Assembly: GCA_002436025.1 (NCBI GenBank)
Contig: DIXM01000017.1
Location: 1-64,000 of the forward strand
Source of the DNA: a candidate division Hyd24-12 bacterium UBA6080
GTDB taxonomy: Bacteria > Fermentibacterota > Fermentibacteria > Fermentibacterales > JCC-6
DNA length: 64,000 nt
Reading direction: 5' to 3'
The first letter of the stretch is position 1, and every line of letters starts with the position of its first letter. Below are positions 1 through 8,680 of the stretch, in pieces. Under the pieces are notes generated by a model. The model did no database searches. It worked only from the letters and a program-made list of their open reading frames with translations, and had not been told where the DNA came from. The position numbers and the translations under genes were made by a program.

Positions 1-1
1 G

Positions 2-691
2 GGGAAAATTGGGGTGCCGTTGACATCCGAGAACAGGATAGTGGTTTGTGAACTACGCCAGGAAGAAGGAGAAGGCGTCTTCATCATGCGACGCCTGATC
101 TCGATTTACGGATGGGACACAGAAGAGCAGCCCATTGTGCTCTGGCAGGACTCGCTCGTAGAATCCGAGAGCGACTTCATCCAAAGTCCATCGGCGACGT
201 TCAGATATGTCTTCTACAATGAACTCAGCACGTCCGGCAGCATGGAATTCGGTGTGTTCTTTGCGCCAAGTGATCCTGACGTTTACAGCGTCACAGGCTG
301 GGATTCGACTGGAGCCGTCATCCTTCAAATAGACAGGGAAATGACCCCGGTCGAGAAATCAGAAGAGGAATACGACGCAGAAACGTTCTACGTCGCAAGT
401 GAAATGCAGCGGTCCTCTGGCAGTCCCTTACCCTTCACCTACTACCCGGAAAGATACAGATACATGATTGCTGACGTAGGGATTGGCCCTGACAGCCTGC
501 TCTGGGTAAGACGGGGAACCTTCACTGAGCTGTTCTTTGACATTTACGATCTGAGCGGCAACCTGCTTCGACACGCGATCTACCCTCAGAGCAGTTTTTC
601 CTGGCAAACTGAGATCACTCCACGCGGAATAGTCGCATGGGAGTTGGATCCCCTCGATGGTTACCAGAAGCTTTATCTGATTGGCGAGTGA
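2..691 (+). CDS. 6-bladed beta-propeller protein, C-terminal part (5' end outside window)
   Basis: The frame is open to the left edge, so the start lies outside the window; the GTG at 14 is internal. The protein aligns along its whole length with the C-terminal half of the lipoprotein encoded at 2601-3752. Shared blocks include VGIGPD..LWVR.GT, FFD.YDL.GNLL, EITP.GI.AWELDP and QKLYL. That paralogue is a lipoprotein with NHL/6-bladed-propeller repeats, so this one is probably also an exported, membrane-anchored propeller. The function is unknown; such proteins usually bind ligands or partners at the cell surface. Confidence 0.75.
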   Translation, partial: GKIGVPLTSENRIVVCELRQEEGEGVFIMRRLISIYGWDTEEQPIVLWQDSLVESESDFIQSPSATFRYVFYNELSTSGSMEFGVFFAPSDPDVYSVTGWDSTGAVILQIDREMTPVEKSEEEYDAETFYVASEMQRSSGSPLPFTYYPERYRYMIADVGIGPDSLLWVRRGTFTELFFDIYDLSGNLLRHAIYPQSSFSWQTEITPRGIVAWELDPLDGYQKLYLIGE

Positions 692-755
692 GATCGTCAG
701 GTGACTCTTGTCCTCGTTTGTGTGAACGAAACCGCAATACAGAGAGGGTGCAGAT

Positions 756-1181
756 TCAGGTTGTTTGCCCCTCGACTGGTTTGACCATCCCGATCTTCAG
801 CCCGAGCCTGCCAAGGACCGGAAGCGGCTTCACATTTCCTCCGGATGCGTTCACCAGCCCGATGATGAAAACTGTGAGAAGCGGAATGCCTATGAACAGA
901 GTGTAAATCACCATGAAGATTATCCCTATGATGGGGATGAAGCACAGAATCCACAAAAACCCTGAAAGCATCCAGGTGAACATGATTGCCAGGCTCTGTT
1001 GGGCGTGGTAGAGAACGTACCGGTTTTCCTTGCTGGTAAGGTACGCAACGAGGAAGCCCGGCAACCCGAAGTAGGCAACCGTAGCCATGGCCTTGCCCTG
1101 CTGAATGTCGTTGTCGCTTATGCCGTAATCCATTGCGTTCAAAGGTTCCCTCCCGGTTATGTCGTTGAATTGTTCGATCAA
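756..1181 (-). CDS. DUF4870-like small membrane protein
   Basis: A 141-residue protein with hydrophobic segments at about residues 32-48, 64-84 and 85-113, and a polar N-terminus. The layout, and the YHAQQSLAI stretch between the first two membrane segments, fit the DUF4870 (Tic20-like) family of small inner-membrane proteins, whose biochemical role is not established. The start is TTG at 1181 with an AGGAA-type ribosome site just upstream. It lies downstream of the broken mazEF pair on the same strand. The family call rests on pattern only. Confidence 0.6.
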   Translation of the reverse strand: MIEQFNDITGREPLNAMDYGISDNDIQQGKAMATVAYFGLPGFLVAYLTSKENRYVLYHAQQSLAIMFTWMLSGFLWILCFIPIIGIIFMVIYTLFIGIPLLTVFIIGLVNASGGNVKPLPVLGRLGLKIGMVKPVEGQTT

Positions 1182-1262
1182 CGTTCCTGGATCAACTTGC
1201 TTCTTCAGTTTCAGGCGTACTGCCCCATGGCGAATCTGACTTCCACCCGGTTCTGCTTCGCA

Positions 1263-1583
1263 TCAGATGTCCAGTTGAGTCGCTTTTCGCCCGTGCAACG
1301 CGCTCCATGTCGGCAGACGAGAGCGCTCCAGCTTTGCTGATCAAACGGCTTTTACTTCCAGTTGAAAGTTGGTCTGCCATTGCCTTGGATTGCCTGCCAC
1401 GGAACACCACATAGGCTTCGCTCGGATAAAGCTTCCTGGTGGAGCCAGTTAGTGGCACCACCTGCACGCGATTCAGAAATTGCTTTGAAGCATCGTTGCT
1501 GACAATCACAGCCGGCCGCTGCTTCCGTACTTCACCGCCTGCTGAGGATCGAAGTTCACCCACCATACTTCAGCTCTCTTCAT
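1263..1583 (-). pseudogene. mazF: MazF/PemK-family toxin with two frame breaks
   Basis: The gene starts at ATG 1583 as MKRAEVWWVNFDP, the classic MazF opening. The frame is then lost and continues in another frame as SAGGEVRKQRPAVIVSNDA...RVQVVPLTG, the MazF core. One missing base in the proline codon at 1545-1547 would restore DPSAGGEV. Near the end, removing one A from the run at 1284-1287 restores a typical family ending, AKATQLDI, with the stop at 1263. With both repairs the product is about 106 residues, normal for MazF, a sequence-specific mRNA endonuclease. Its start overlaps the antitoxin stop by 14 bases. Either the gene is decaying or the assembly has indels in homopolymers. Confidence 0.8.
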
Positions 1584-1799
1584 CACCAGAGTCCCCACAT
1601 GTAGAATCGGCCCACTCCAGAGCTTCAGCTTCACGGACACAATCGGCTGCCATTTCCCGATAGCCTTCGTAAAGGTCCTGCTTGAGCACATGCGGCCGAA
1701 CCAATTCTTCCACAAAGTGACTTAACCTGCCCGGGCCTACGGCTCGTCTAAAGCCATCGTAGACTTCTTCGTCAATCGCGAGAGTAAGCTTTTCTGCAT
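1570..1799 (-). pseudogene. mazE: MazE-type antitoxin with a frame break at the start
   Basis: The reading frame from about 1791 to 1570 gives KLTLAIDEEVYDGFRRAVGPG, then SHFVEELVRPHV, then EGYREMAAD and EREALEW-like residues. This is the standard antitoxin seen upstream of MazF toxins: a DNA-binding N-terminus and a toxin-wrapping C-terminus. The only ATG (1799) is out of frame. One extra A in the run after ATGCAG would give MQKKLTL and a 76-residue protein. No ATG, GTG or TTG lies in frame between the upstream stop and the core. It sits directly upstream of, and overlaps, the toxin. Confidence 0.75.
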
Positions 1800-1820
1800 G
1801 GTTTGAATCCTCTTTTCAGC

Positions 1821-1843
1821 ATACACGTATACTTCACGTGAAT
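1821..1843. promoter_or_regulatory. possible mazEF operator
   Basis: Just upstream of the antitoxin start is a small cluster of dyads: ATAC-AC-GTAT at 1821-1830 and the hexamer palindrome CACGTG at 1835-1840. MazE-type antitoxins usually repress their own promoter through such dyads. The position is right, but the match is too short to be sure. Confidence 0.25.
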
Positions 1844-1915
1844 CGGCGAAGTCGTCAAGTCGAAATCCTCATTCCTCCGGTAAAACACTCTGGCTGTTTC
1901 CTTTTGAATCAACTG

Positions 1916-2515
1916 TCAGGATGGAACTCCATCAATCACTATTGTGTGTTTTGATACTTGGCACTTTGCAATTGCAAATCCGTTCTTCGCCAGTAGTTGA
2001 TCATAATCATCCACACTCTTGAACTTGACGAAATCATACCATTTTGAGCCGATTTCCGGAAAGCCATTCACTATGAGTATTCTCCCGTCATCCTTCAACA
2101 CTCTTCTCAGCTCGGTGAATGCTCTTTCATAGTCATTCCAGAAATTGATGTTGTCAAATACGGATAGAAGATCGATTGATTTGTCTTCAATACCAATGTT
2201 TTCAACACTGTTATTCAGTATTGTCATCCTTCCGCTGACAATTGATGTCCTGTTTAAACGTGAGGAGAGCGCAACCATATCACATGACGGATCAATACCG
2301 TAAAGCTTGACTCTTCTGTAACAGCTTGCGAAGTGCTTGAGTGCTATGCCGCCACCGCATCCAACGTCGAGAATCCCTGCTCCATTCTCATCTTTGTCAA
2401 AGTCGATACTGCAAATTATTTCTCTATACTGATGGCTATGGACGCAATTCATTAACCTTCCGGCAATTCTTCCGACGAAGCCTACCGGCTTTGCCCCTAT
2501 GGATCGTACATTCAT
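1916..2515 (-). CDS. class I SAM-dependent methyltransferase
   Basis: A 199-residue protein with motif I ILDVGCGGG (about residues 48-56), an acidic loop YGIDPS after beta-2, DLLSVFDNINFW as motif II and RRVLKDDGRILIVNG as the post-II region. This is the Methyltransf_11 arrangement. The substrate cannot be read from sequence. The gene is clearly richer in A+T than most neighbours, and its codon use (many AAA, ATT, TCA) differs. With the adjacent mazEF remnant, this suggests acquired DNA. No partner gene is obvious. Confidence 0.8.
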   Translation of the reverse strand: MNVRSIGAKPVGFVGRIAGRLMNCVHSHQYREIICSIDFDKDENGAGILDVGCGGGIALKHFASCYRRVKLYGIDPSCDMVALSSRLNRTSIVSGRMTILNNSVENIGIEDKSIDLLSVFDNINFWNDYERAFTELRRVLKDDGRILIVNGFPEIGSKWYDFVKFKSVDDYDQLLAKNGFAIAKCQVSKHTIVIDGVPS

Positions 2516-2600
2516 GCATGTCCTTCAAAACTGGTGTTCATGAATATGCAAGCTGTGACCGTGATCGAACACTTTGAGGATCATTACTGACAGAGCTTTC

Positions 2601-3752
2601 TCACCTGAGCAGGTAAAGCTTCTGAAAGCCCTCTTCCGGGTCAAGCTCCCATGCAAGTATGCCGTTTGGGGTGATCTCCGTAGCCCAGTTCCGGCTTTCG
2701 CGGGGATAGACACAATGATGCAACAAATTGCCCTGAAGGTCGTAAACATCGAAGAATATGTCTGTGCGGGTTCCCTGCCTTACCCAGAGGTTTTGGTCAG
2801 GCCCGATCCCCACCGCACTGATAGTGTTCTTGTATGGTGCGGGCTGGAACTCGAACGGCAACGGGCTTCCGCCCCTTAGCCGGAAGTAGTCATCCACATA
2901 GGCGATCTCGTACTCGAGCTCTTCATCGGTTTTGGCAACCGGTGTGATTTCACGCGTAAAGTTGAGTATCTCCGTGCCGCTCGAGTCCCACCCCATCACC
3001 CTGTACTCGAAGGGATCAACGGGAGCGAAGTAAGTGTTACCTTCACTGTCGCCCCCAGGTGAGTAAAGCTCGAACCATGCAAAAACGTAGAATGGTGATG
3101 GATCCCGGTAAAAATCGGCATCACTTATCCCCAGGGAATCCTTCCAGAGAAGGTCAGTGTATTCATCTTCTCCCCAGCGGTAGATAGCGACGGTGTGTCT
3201 AGTGACTTCAGGATCCTGGCTTCCTTCGAATCTGCACCCGAGAATCAGATCATTCGTTATGGGAGTAACATGGTAGGGAGGGTTTTCCGCCCAGAGCCCG
3301 ACCTCCTCCTGAAATGCCAGCGATTCATTAAACACAACGAATCCATTGCTGTTTGGTTCGGTCACTACTATCCTGCCATCAGGCATGACGAACATCCCTT
3401 GAGGGTGCATCAGTTCACCCGGGCCATTCCCGCGCCTGGACAACTGCTGAACGAAGTTTCCCTGCATATCGTAGACCTTGATGCACGCCGAGATTTCGTC
3501 AAGTACCAGAATCCGACCCTGATCGTCTGTTCTGGCGATCAGAATCGAACCGAAGGTTTCGGTTGAATCACCGATCTCCCGACCGATTTGCAGGATTGCA
3601 TCAAGAGTATCGATCCGCAGCGTCGTGAAATCGCTTTCTTCAGGCACGGGATCGCTGTTTCCGCAGCCTGCAAGTGCACAGAGAGCAAGTGCTGTCAAGC
3701 GGGCTGTTGGTGAACTTCTGAAGGCAGAACTGATCAATTCTCCCGCAGTCAT
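2601..3752 (-). CDS. 6-bladed beta-propeller lipoprotein
   Basis: The N-terminus carries a signal peptide ending in a lipobox (LALCALAGC). NHL/6-bladed-propeller repeats follow: GRILVLDEISACIKVYD, GNFVQQLSRRGNGPGEL and GRIVVTEPNSNGFVVF. The C-terminal half is very similar to the partial gene at the window start and more distantly to 16163-17275, so three paralogues lie in the first 17 kb. I chose ATG 3752, which puts the lipobox close to the start; the frame stays open to ATG 3812. Predicted surface-anchored protein of unknown ligand. Confidence 0.8.
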   Translation of the reverse strand: MTAGELISSAFRSSPTARLTALALCALAGCGNSDPVPEESDFTTLRIDTLDAILQIGREIGDSTETFGSILIARTDDQGRILVLDEISACIKVYDMQGNFVQQLSRRGNGPGELMHPQGMFVMPDGRIVVTEPNSNGFVVFNESLAFQEEVGLWAENPPYHVTPITNDLILGCRFEGSQDPEVTRHTVAIYRWGEDEYTDLLWKDSLGISDADFYRDPSPFYVFAWFELYSPGGDSEGNTYFAPVDPFEYRVMGWDSSGTEILNFTREITPVAKTDEELEYEIAYVDDYFRLRGGSPLPFEFQPAPYKNTISAVGIGPDQNLWVRQGTRTDIFFDVYDLQGNLLHHCVYPRESRNWATEITPNGILAWELDPEEGFQKLYLLR

Positions 3753-4406
3753 GGCAGTTGGGTACCTTCCAGCGCTTGAGAGAGAATTCGTAATCATCCT
3801 TCGTATCTGCATCGAAAGGGATTGCCATCATCTGTTTTACGTTGTGGTGCAAATCCACCATGCATACACTGATCCCTCCATGTCAGGATGCTGTGCAATA
3901 CGTCACTCTGCAATAATAGTCAAACAACATAACTTGAGCATGGACATCGTTATTGTGCATGCAATGCTTCTCCAAATGCAGCCCCTCACGGGCTAGTAAA
4001 TGATGGCGAGGCGTCCGGCCAGGATTGAGTGCCCTCTCTTTCAATCAGCAAATGGTTTGCATACCTTGCCAGTCCTGCAGCTTGATAATCATGCGGTGTC
4101 GTTTCCGTAATTCCATGTATCCCATCCTGGTGAGGATGGCTTTTGTCACCCGTCACCGGGTCCCGTCCAAACGGCTGAGAAAACGCATGCCCTGGGCAGC
4201 ATTAGATGCGGGTGGCCGGTTGAGAATACTAACGAAATGAACATATACGATGTTGTAGTACTTTGATTCACAAACTACTTTGAGCACCACTTGTTTTTTC
4301 TTACATAATGATGTAAGTTAAATTTATGGGTCAATGTGCCAGGATTGGCACCCCTTTACCCTTGAGGGTTTAGTCCAAATTGCTGTGTGTTTCAAAGAAG
4401 GTTGCC
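3753..4406. other. intergenic region, no gene recognised
   Basis: Only short frames that look like chance or shadow ORFs are present, with no ribosome site or family match. The right half (4230-4330) becomes AT-rich and holds the inverted repeat listed separately. It probably contains the promoter of the flavoprotein genes at 4407 and 4907. Confidence 0.5.
4300..4317. promoter_or_regulatory. inverted repeat, possible operator
   Basis: Perfect 7-bp inverted repeat CTTACAT - 4 nt - ATGTAAG in an AT-rich stretch about 90 bp upstream of the first flavoprotein gene. The size and position suit a repressor or activator dimer site. There is no U-run after it on the + strand, so a terminator is less likely. 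Confidence 0.35.
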
Positions 4407-4823
4407 ATGGATCGCAAGAAAGAAGCCCTTGCCCTTCTAAACCTGCTGCAGATCGTACACCTCGCCACATGGGACGGGAAGCGCCCCAGGGTCAGACCGA
4501 TGAGCCTTGTGTACGACGGGAAGAAGTTCTGGATGTGCACCGGGTCGAAGGATGCCAAGGCGAGGCAGCTTGCACGATATCCCGTGTTCGAGTTTTCCCT
4601 CATGCTTGAAAAGAAGGGGTCCAGGGGAACCCTTCGAGGCTCGGGTCGGGCCAGGATGGTCACCGATACCGAAGAGAGACGGATAGTGGCGGGAAAAATC
4701 CCGTTCTTCGCTGACTACTGGCTGTCTCCCGATGATCCCAGCTTTTGCCCCTTTGAACTGCTTGTTGATTCACTGGAGCACACGCGCCCAGGGGAGATCG
4801 ATTCAAGATCGATTGCGGTCTGA
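4407..4823 (+). CDS. pyridoxamine 5'-phosphate oxidase-like flavoprotein (copy 1)
   Basis: A 138-residue protein of the split-barrel FMN-binding fold. It shows the family pattern VHLATWDGKRPRVRPM, followed by KKFWMCTGSKDAKARQL and the GRARMVTD block. Such small proteins bind FMN or F420 and act as oxidases, reductases or heme-utilisation factors; the reaction here is unknown. The ATG at 4407 is preferred because AAAGAAGG lies just upstream; the open frame extends to 4380. A close paralogue follows 83 bp downstream, showing a tandem duplication. Confidence 0.85.
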   Translation: MDRKKEALALLNLLQIVHLATWDGKRPRVRPMSLVYDGKKFWMCTGSKDAKARQLARYPVFEFSLMLEKKGSRGTLRGSGRARMVTDTEERRIVAGKIPFFADYWLSPDDPSFCPFELLVDSLEHTRPGEIDSRSIAV

Positions 4824-4906
4824 GCCTCCGGGTAGTGCCGTACCCCCTTTCCGTGCGGCGATCATTGCCCTATGTTTTTCGGAACATCGGAACAAAGGAG
4901 GCAATC

Positions 4907-5323
4907 ATGGATCGCAGGGAAGAGGCATTAGGTCTGCTGAGTGACGTCCAGATGGTATATGTTGCCACATGGGACGGGGAGTTCCCCCGGGTCAGGCCCA
5001 TGAGCATGGTATATAAAAACGGTAGATTCTGGGTCTGCACAGGGTCGAATGATGCCAAGGCTGCGCAGCTCGCCTCCAATCCGACGTTTGAGTTCTCGCT
5101 TCTCCTGGAGGGTGACGGATGCAGGGGAACGCTTCGGGGCTCAGGGCGCGCAAGAATGGTCACCGATCCCGATGAAAAATGCGCGGTGGCGGGTATCGTG
5201 CCCTTCTTCGCCGATTACTGGAAGGCACCCGACGACCCGAGCTTCTTCCCGGTCGAGCTTCAGGTGGACAGACTGGAACACATGAGACCCGGGGAGATGA
5301 CCTCGGAAGTTATCCATCTGTGA
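4907..5323 (+). CDS. pyridoxamine 5'-phosphate oxidase-like flavoprotein (copy 2)
   Basis: Exactly the same length (138 residues) as the upstream copy and collinear with it: MDR-EEAL, ATWDGE-PRVRPMSMVY, WVCTGSNDAKAAQLA, CRGTLRGSGRARMVTD and FADYWKAPDDPSFFP. Start ATG 4907 follows a strong AAAGGAGG. The 24 in-frame residues before it, which the longer ORF would include, have no similarity to copy 1. Duplicated split-barrel proteins may form homo- or heterodimers, because the FMN site lies at the dimer interface. Confidence 0.85.
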   Translation: MDRREEALGLLSDVQMVYVATWDGEFPRVRPMSMVYKNGRFWVCTGSNDAKAAQLASNPTFEFSLLLEGDGCRGTLRGSGRARMVTDPDEKCAVAGIVPFFADYWKAPDDPSFFPVELQVDRLEHMRPGEMTSEVIHL

Positions 5324-5339
5324 TAGCGGGAGGGTGTTC

Positions 5340-5960
5340 ATGAAGCCCTTTCTGCTTGTGCTTTTAGTATTGACCCTGCAACTCGGCGCCGATGATGGGA
5401 TGTCCGAGGGTGAGCTTCTCGACCTCTATGCGGACCAGGTGTTCAGATCAGACGACTCAACGCTTTGCATCGTTCTGTCTTCCGGTGATACAGTTACCTT
5501 TGTTGATGACAGGAAGCCCGTTTACTCCGAAGACTACAACGCCCTCTTCCTTGTGGACCGTTTGCCTGAAACCAACCTCTGGGTGCTTGAGCGGGATTAC
5601 CTTGAATACAGGCACTGGATACTGGTGAACGGCATTGACGGCTTTTCACAGGAGGCGATAGCCGCCCCGGTCCCGAGCCCGGACGGCACCCGGCTCCTGT
5701 GCGCCAATGAGGACATCATGGCGGGTTTCACTGACAACGGGATTCAGGTCTGGAGGGTTTCACCGGACGGGTTTCTGCTTGAGTTCGAAGACATCTCCCT
5801 CAGGTGGGGTCCAAAGGATGCCACGTGGGAAGATGACAACACGATTGTCTTTGTGAAGTACGAGTTCGATGCACAGACCTACGGATTCACGACCAGTCCG
5901 GGAAAGCTGCTTTTTCTGGACGGCGTCTGGACGCCGGATGATCCCGGGGACTGGGAGTAA
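5340..5960 (+). CDS. exported protein of unknown function
   Basis: It begins with a short signal peptide (MKPFLLVLLVLTLQLGA) after a GGGAGGG-type ribosome site; the in-frame ATG at 5334 is less well placed. The mature part is acidic and has WD/propeller-like strand patterns (VPSPDGTRLLCAN, IQVWRVSPDG, ATWEDDNTIVFVKYE). This suggests a partial beta-propeller or lectin-like sheet. It follows the flavoprotein pair by 16 bp and may be co-transcribed with it. No family recognised. Confidence 0.65.
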   Translation: MKPFLLVLLVLTLQLGADDGMSEGELLDLYADQVFRSDDSTLCIVLSSGDTVTFVDDRKPVYSEDYNALFLVDRLPETNLWVLERDYLEYRHWILVNGIDGFSQEAIAAPVPSPDGTRLLCANEDIMAGFTDNGIQVWRVSPDGFLLEFEDISLRWGPKDATWEDDNTIVFVKYEFDAQTYGFTTSPGKLLFLDGVWTPDDPGDWE

Positions 5961-5970
5961 GCAGTTCCCG

Positions 5971-6225
5971 TCAGGACATCCACCCCCCTATGCCGTTCCA
6001 CCACCGCTCAACGTAACCGAGGGCGAAGGGCTGTTTGTTGAGCCTGCCAAGGTCACGTGTTCTATGCGCCACATCCCGCATGAGGTCTAACCCCCCTGCG
6101 GCGTTTATCTCTTCTCCAACGGCCCTTGCCTCTTCGCGGCCAACTGCAAGGTCCTGAACCCTGCTCGAAGCCTCGACCAGTATTAAAAGCCTCTGAGCCC
6201 AATCTTCCACCCTGGCATCAGGCAC
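5971..6225 (-). CDS. small protein of unknown function
   Basis: An 84-residue helical protein with no recognised family. The start is GTG 6225 behind a strong GGGGGAGGG site, 11 bp after the stop of the 6237-6968 gene, so the two look translationally coupled. It converges with the exported-protein gene that ends at 5960. Confidence 0.5.
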   Translation of the reverse strand: MPDARVEDWAQRLLILVEASSRVQDLAVGREEARAVGEEINAAGGLDLMRDVAHRTRDLGRLNKQPFALGYVERWWNGIGGWMS

Positions 6226-6236
6226 GATCCCTCCCC

Positions 6237-6968
6237 CTAGACAGGTTCCGTGCGTACCGCGAACTCCTGTTCGGATACACGGTAGACATCGTGGGTATGT
6301 GATGTGGTGAGCCCGATTGAAAAGTGGTCACCCTTCCTGCGCCTGCTGACCAGGTGGAAGCCCTGCGTGTTCTCAAGCTGGGGGATCACCTGTTCAAGGG
6401 TGAACTTCCTGTCCCCCGGTTCCTCTGGAACAATGGGAAGTGACTTGAGAACCGCCGACCAGACATCCTTTTCGGTGACGCCGAGTTTCTGGAGAACGTT
6501 TTTGGCGTCGTCGAAAACATCGTAGTGCCTGGTCTGGCTGAACTGCTGAAGAAGCTCCATGGCCTGTGAGTGTCTGGTCTGGGGATTCTCGCAGAACTTG
6601 CCAAGTCCGTAGATGACGGCCTTAACCTGGGTCCGGCGAACCCAGCTTGTCATGACAGGGGCAGGTGGCGGTTCGGGCGCCTTCCTTCCGAACATGCCGC
6701 CCAGAAAGCCCTTCTTCGGCTTGGGGGCCGGTTCCTTTTTCTTCTTCTCTTCCTCGTCCAGCATGAGCATCTCGTGGTAGAGCATGCGGGCATGCTTCAC
6801 CAGGATCGGCACCGCTTCGACCCCGAGTGGGAGAAGCGACTCCATCTTCTTCCTGGCGCTTTCGCTGAGTACCCTGGGGCTGTCAAAGCGTGGTCCCTGC
6901 AGGTTGTCACCGGCTTCAATGCTCTCCACGATCGCGACGATCTGTTCCCTCAATGCTCCCCCTTCCAT
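6237..6968 (-). CDS. unknown protein with HEAT-like helices and a charged linker
   Basis: A 243-residue soluble protein. Residues 1-65 are helical. Residues about 70-105 form a Lys/Glu then Pro/Ala-rich linker containing GFLGGMFGRK. Residues 106-160 resemble HEAT or ARM helices (VKAVIYGLGKFCENPQTR). No signal peptide or catalytic motif is visible. It is first in a two-gene unit with the 84-residue protein. It may be a scaffold; function unknown. Confidence 0.55.
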   Translation of the reverse strand: MEGGALREQIVAIVESIEAGDNLQGPRFDSPRVLSESARKKMESLLPLGVEAVPILVKHARMLYHEMLMLDEEEKKKKEPAPKPKKGFLGGMFGRKAPEPPPAPVMTSWVRRTQVKAVIYGLGKFCENPQTRHSQAMELLQQFSQTRHYDVFDDAKNVLQKLGVTEKDVWSAVLKSLPIVPEEPGDRKFTLEQVIPQLENTQGFHLVSRRRKGDHFSIGLTTSHTHDVYRVSEQEFAVRTEPV

Positions 6969-7117
6969 GTATGCCCGGTGTTCACCGTTTACACGTGTAA
7001 GCTATATCCAGGGGCGCTTGATGGCAAGGAGCGGCATGCCGGCAGGACGATTGAATAGTCCCGCCCCGCGCGCTGTATAATTGTCCTGTCAAACTTCCCG
7101 AAGCGTTGGAGGTCGCA

Positions 7118-8671
7118 ATGAAGCTGCTATCTGTTGTTCTGCCCGCATCAATCCTCGCCGTTTCCGCCTGCTCCAGCGGGCTTGTCAAACCCGGAGCCGA
7201 GGTTAGAAGCGCGCTCCCCCCGAAGACCCATACACTCGCCGAAGCCTGGAGCGGCGCGGAGAGCGCTTTGCTTTCCATTGGTCAGCCCATGCCCCTGGAC
7301 GTTTATACCCAGGAACACCAGATCTCCGGCAGCGGCATCATCGTGATCGAGGTGAGAAGCCACGACTTCGACGCCGTGGCAGTCGTGACGAACGGCGAAG
7401 GCGAACTCGTGGCCTATAACGACAACTACGACGACACCCGGAACGCCAGGATAGTCATTGACGGAGCCCCGGAGGGAGGAAGGCTCCTTGTCTTCTCCCG
7501 TGATGATTCGAGAGGCCTCTACGACGTTGTGGTGAGCCAGGGCACACCCGATGACCTCGCGGAGTTCGCGGGATCAACCAACCTCCTCGCCGGCGAAGTC
7601 CATGGATGGCTCGGTCAGGACACACGGAACCCGATGGTGGAGAGCCTTCTCCGGGATGCCGTGGAAAGCGAGATCGGCAACTACAACTTCTCCCGCGCGC
7701 TGCTCTACCCTTTCACGATAGCCGAGGGAGGAATAGTCTCCCTCGCCCTTGAATCAGATGCCTTCGATCCTTACCTGGTCCTGATGTCTGTGGACAAGGG
7801 CACCTTCAGCTTCGTTGAATACAACGACGACTACTTGGGTACATGGTCACGGATAGTCAGAGACCTTCCGGCCGGCGACTACATGGCAGCTGTGATGCCC
7901 TACTCCGACAGCGGGTTCGGCGAGTTCGTGCTCAGGCTCGAAACAATCGACGAGGAAGCACTTGTGGCATCGGGAATCGAAGCCCGCGAGCAGGGCGTTG
8001 ACTATCCCGGCGAGATCGTTCCGAACAGGAACCTCGCCATCGCCTGGTGGCCCGGGATGACCGAAGACTGGAATGCGCCGGCTGCGTTAAGCCCCTTTTC
8101 CCCGGTTGCCCCCTACACCTTCAGCGTATCCTCTCCAGCCATCCACAGGCTAATCGCCACCGGCGACACGGACATCTGCCTCACCCTTCTCAGAAGGAAT
8201 GAAGACCAGATCCAGTTCGTCTCTTTCAACGACGACTACCCCGATATGGGATCCAACTCCAGCATCTTCGGGCTCCTCGCCCCGGGTGACTACATCGCCC
8301 TGATCTCGCTTTACAGCGGAACAGAAGGCACCGCTGTAGCATTCAACTGGACCACGAGCGATGAACCGATCCAGAGGCTGCGGGCCGGGGGCAGTGTGCA
8401 AGTCGAAGCCCCCCTGGCAACCGAAAGCCTTTTCTTCCAGCTTGATCTCAACGCAGGCAGGGAATACTCCATTCTGGTGGAGAGCACCGATCTCGACCCC
8501 GTGATCACGCTCTTTCTGCCCAACGGCGAATCGCTCCAGGATGACGACAGTGGCGGAGGCACCAACTCCATGATCAACTTCACCCCGGTGGATGGACAGG
8601 CCGGCACATGCTTCCTTCAGGTGAACAAGTACAGCCCCGCTGACGGAAACTTCACGATAACGGTTCGTTAA
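7118..8671 (+). CDS. lipoprotein with repeated pre-peptidase C-terminal (PPC)-like domains
   Basis: The signal peptide ends in a lipobox (AVSACSS). About four beta-sandwich repeats follow, each with a PPC-type core: SHDFDAVAVV...YNDNYDD, ESDAFDPYLVLM...YNDDYLG, DICLTLL...FNDDYPD and STDLDPVITLF...DDDSGG. These domains usually sit on secreted proteases, but no protease domain is attached here. The acidic N-D-D-Y loops suggest calcium binding. The start is ATG 7118 after GGAGG. A strong hairpin follows the stop. Confidence 0.75.
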   Translation: MKLLSVVLPASILAVSACSSGLVKPGAEVRSALPPKTHTLAEAWSGAESALLSIGQPMPLDVYTQEHQISGSGIIVIEVRSHDFDAVAVVTNGEGELVAYNDNYDDTRNARIVIDGAPEGGRLLVFSRDDSRGLYDVVVSQGTPDDLAEFAGSTNLLAGEVHGWLGQDTRNPMVESLLRDAVESEIGNYNFSRALLYPFTIAEGGIVSLALESDAFDPYLVLMSVDKGTFSFVEYNDDYLGTWSRIVRDLPAGDYMAAVMPYSDSGFGEFVLRLETIDEEALVASGIEAREQGVDYPGEIVPNRNLAIAWWPGMTEDWNAPAALSPFSPVAPYTFSVSSPAIHRLIATGDTDICLTLLRRNEDQIQFVSFNDDYPDMGSNSSIFGLLAPGDYIALISLYSGTEGTAVAFNWTTSDEPIQRLRAGGSVQVEAPLATESLFFQLDLNAGREYSILVESTDLDPVITLFLPNGESLQDDDSGGGTNSMINFTPVDGQAGTCFLQVNKYSPADGNFTITVR

Positions 8672-8680
8672 GCGTAACTA

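Noticed and set aside
3753..4406. Possible transposase or intron remnant in the long gap
   Set aside because: Frames were read on both strands; no motif, terminal repeat or family pattern could be supported.
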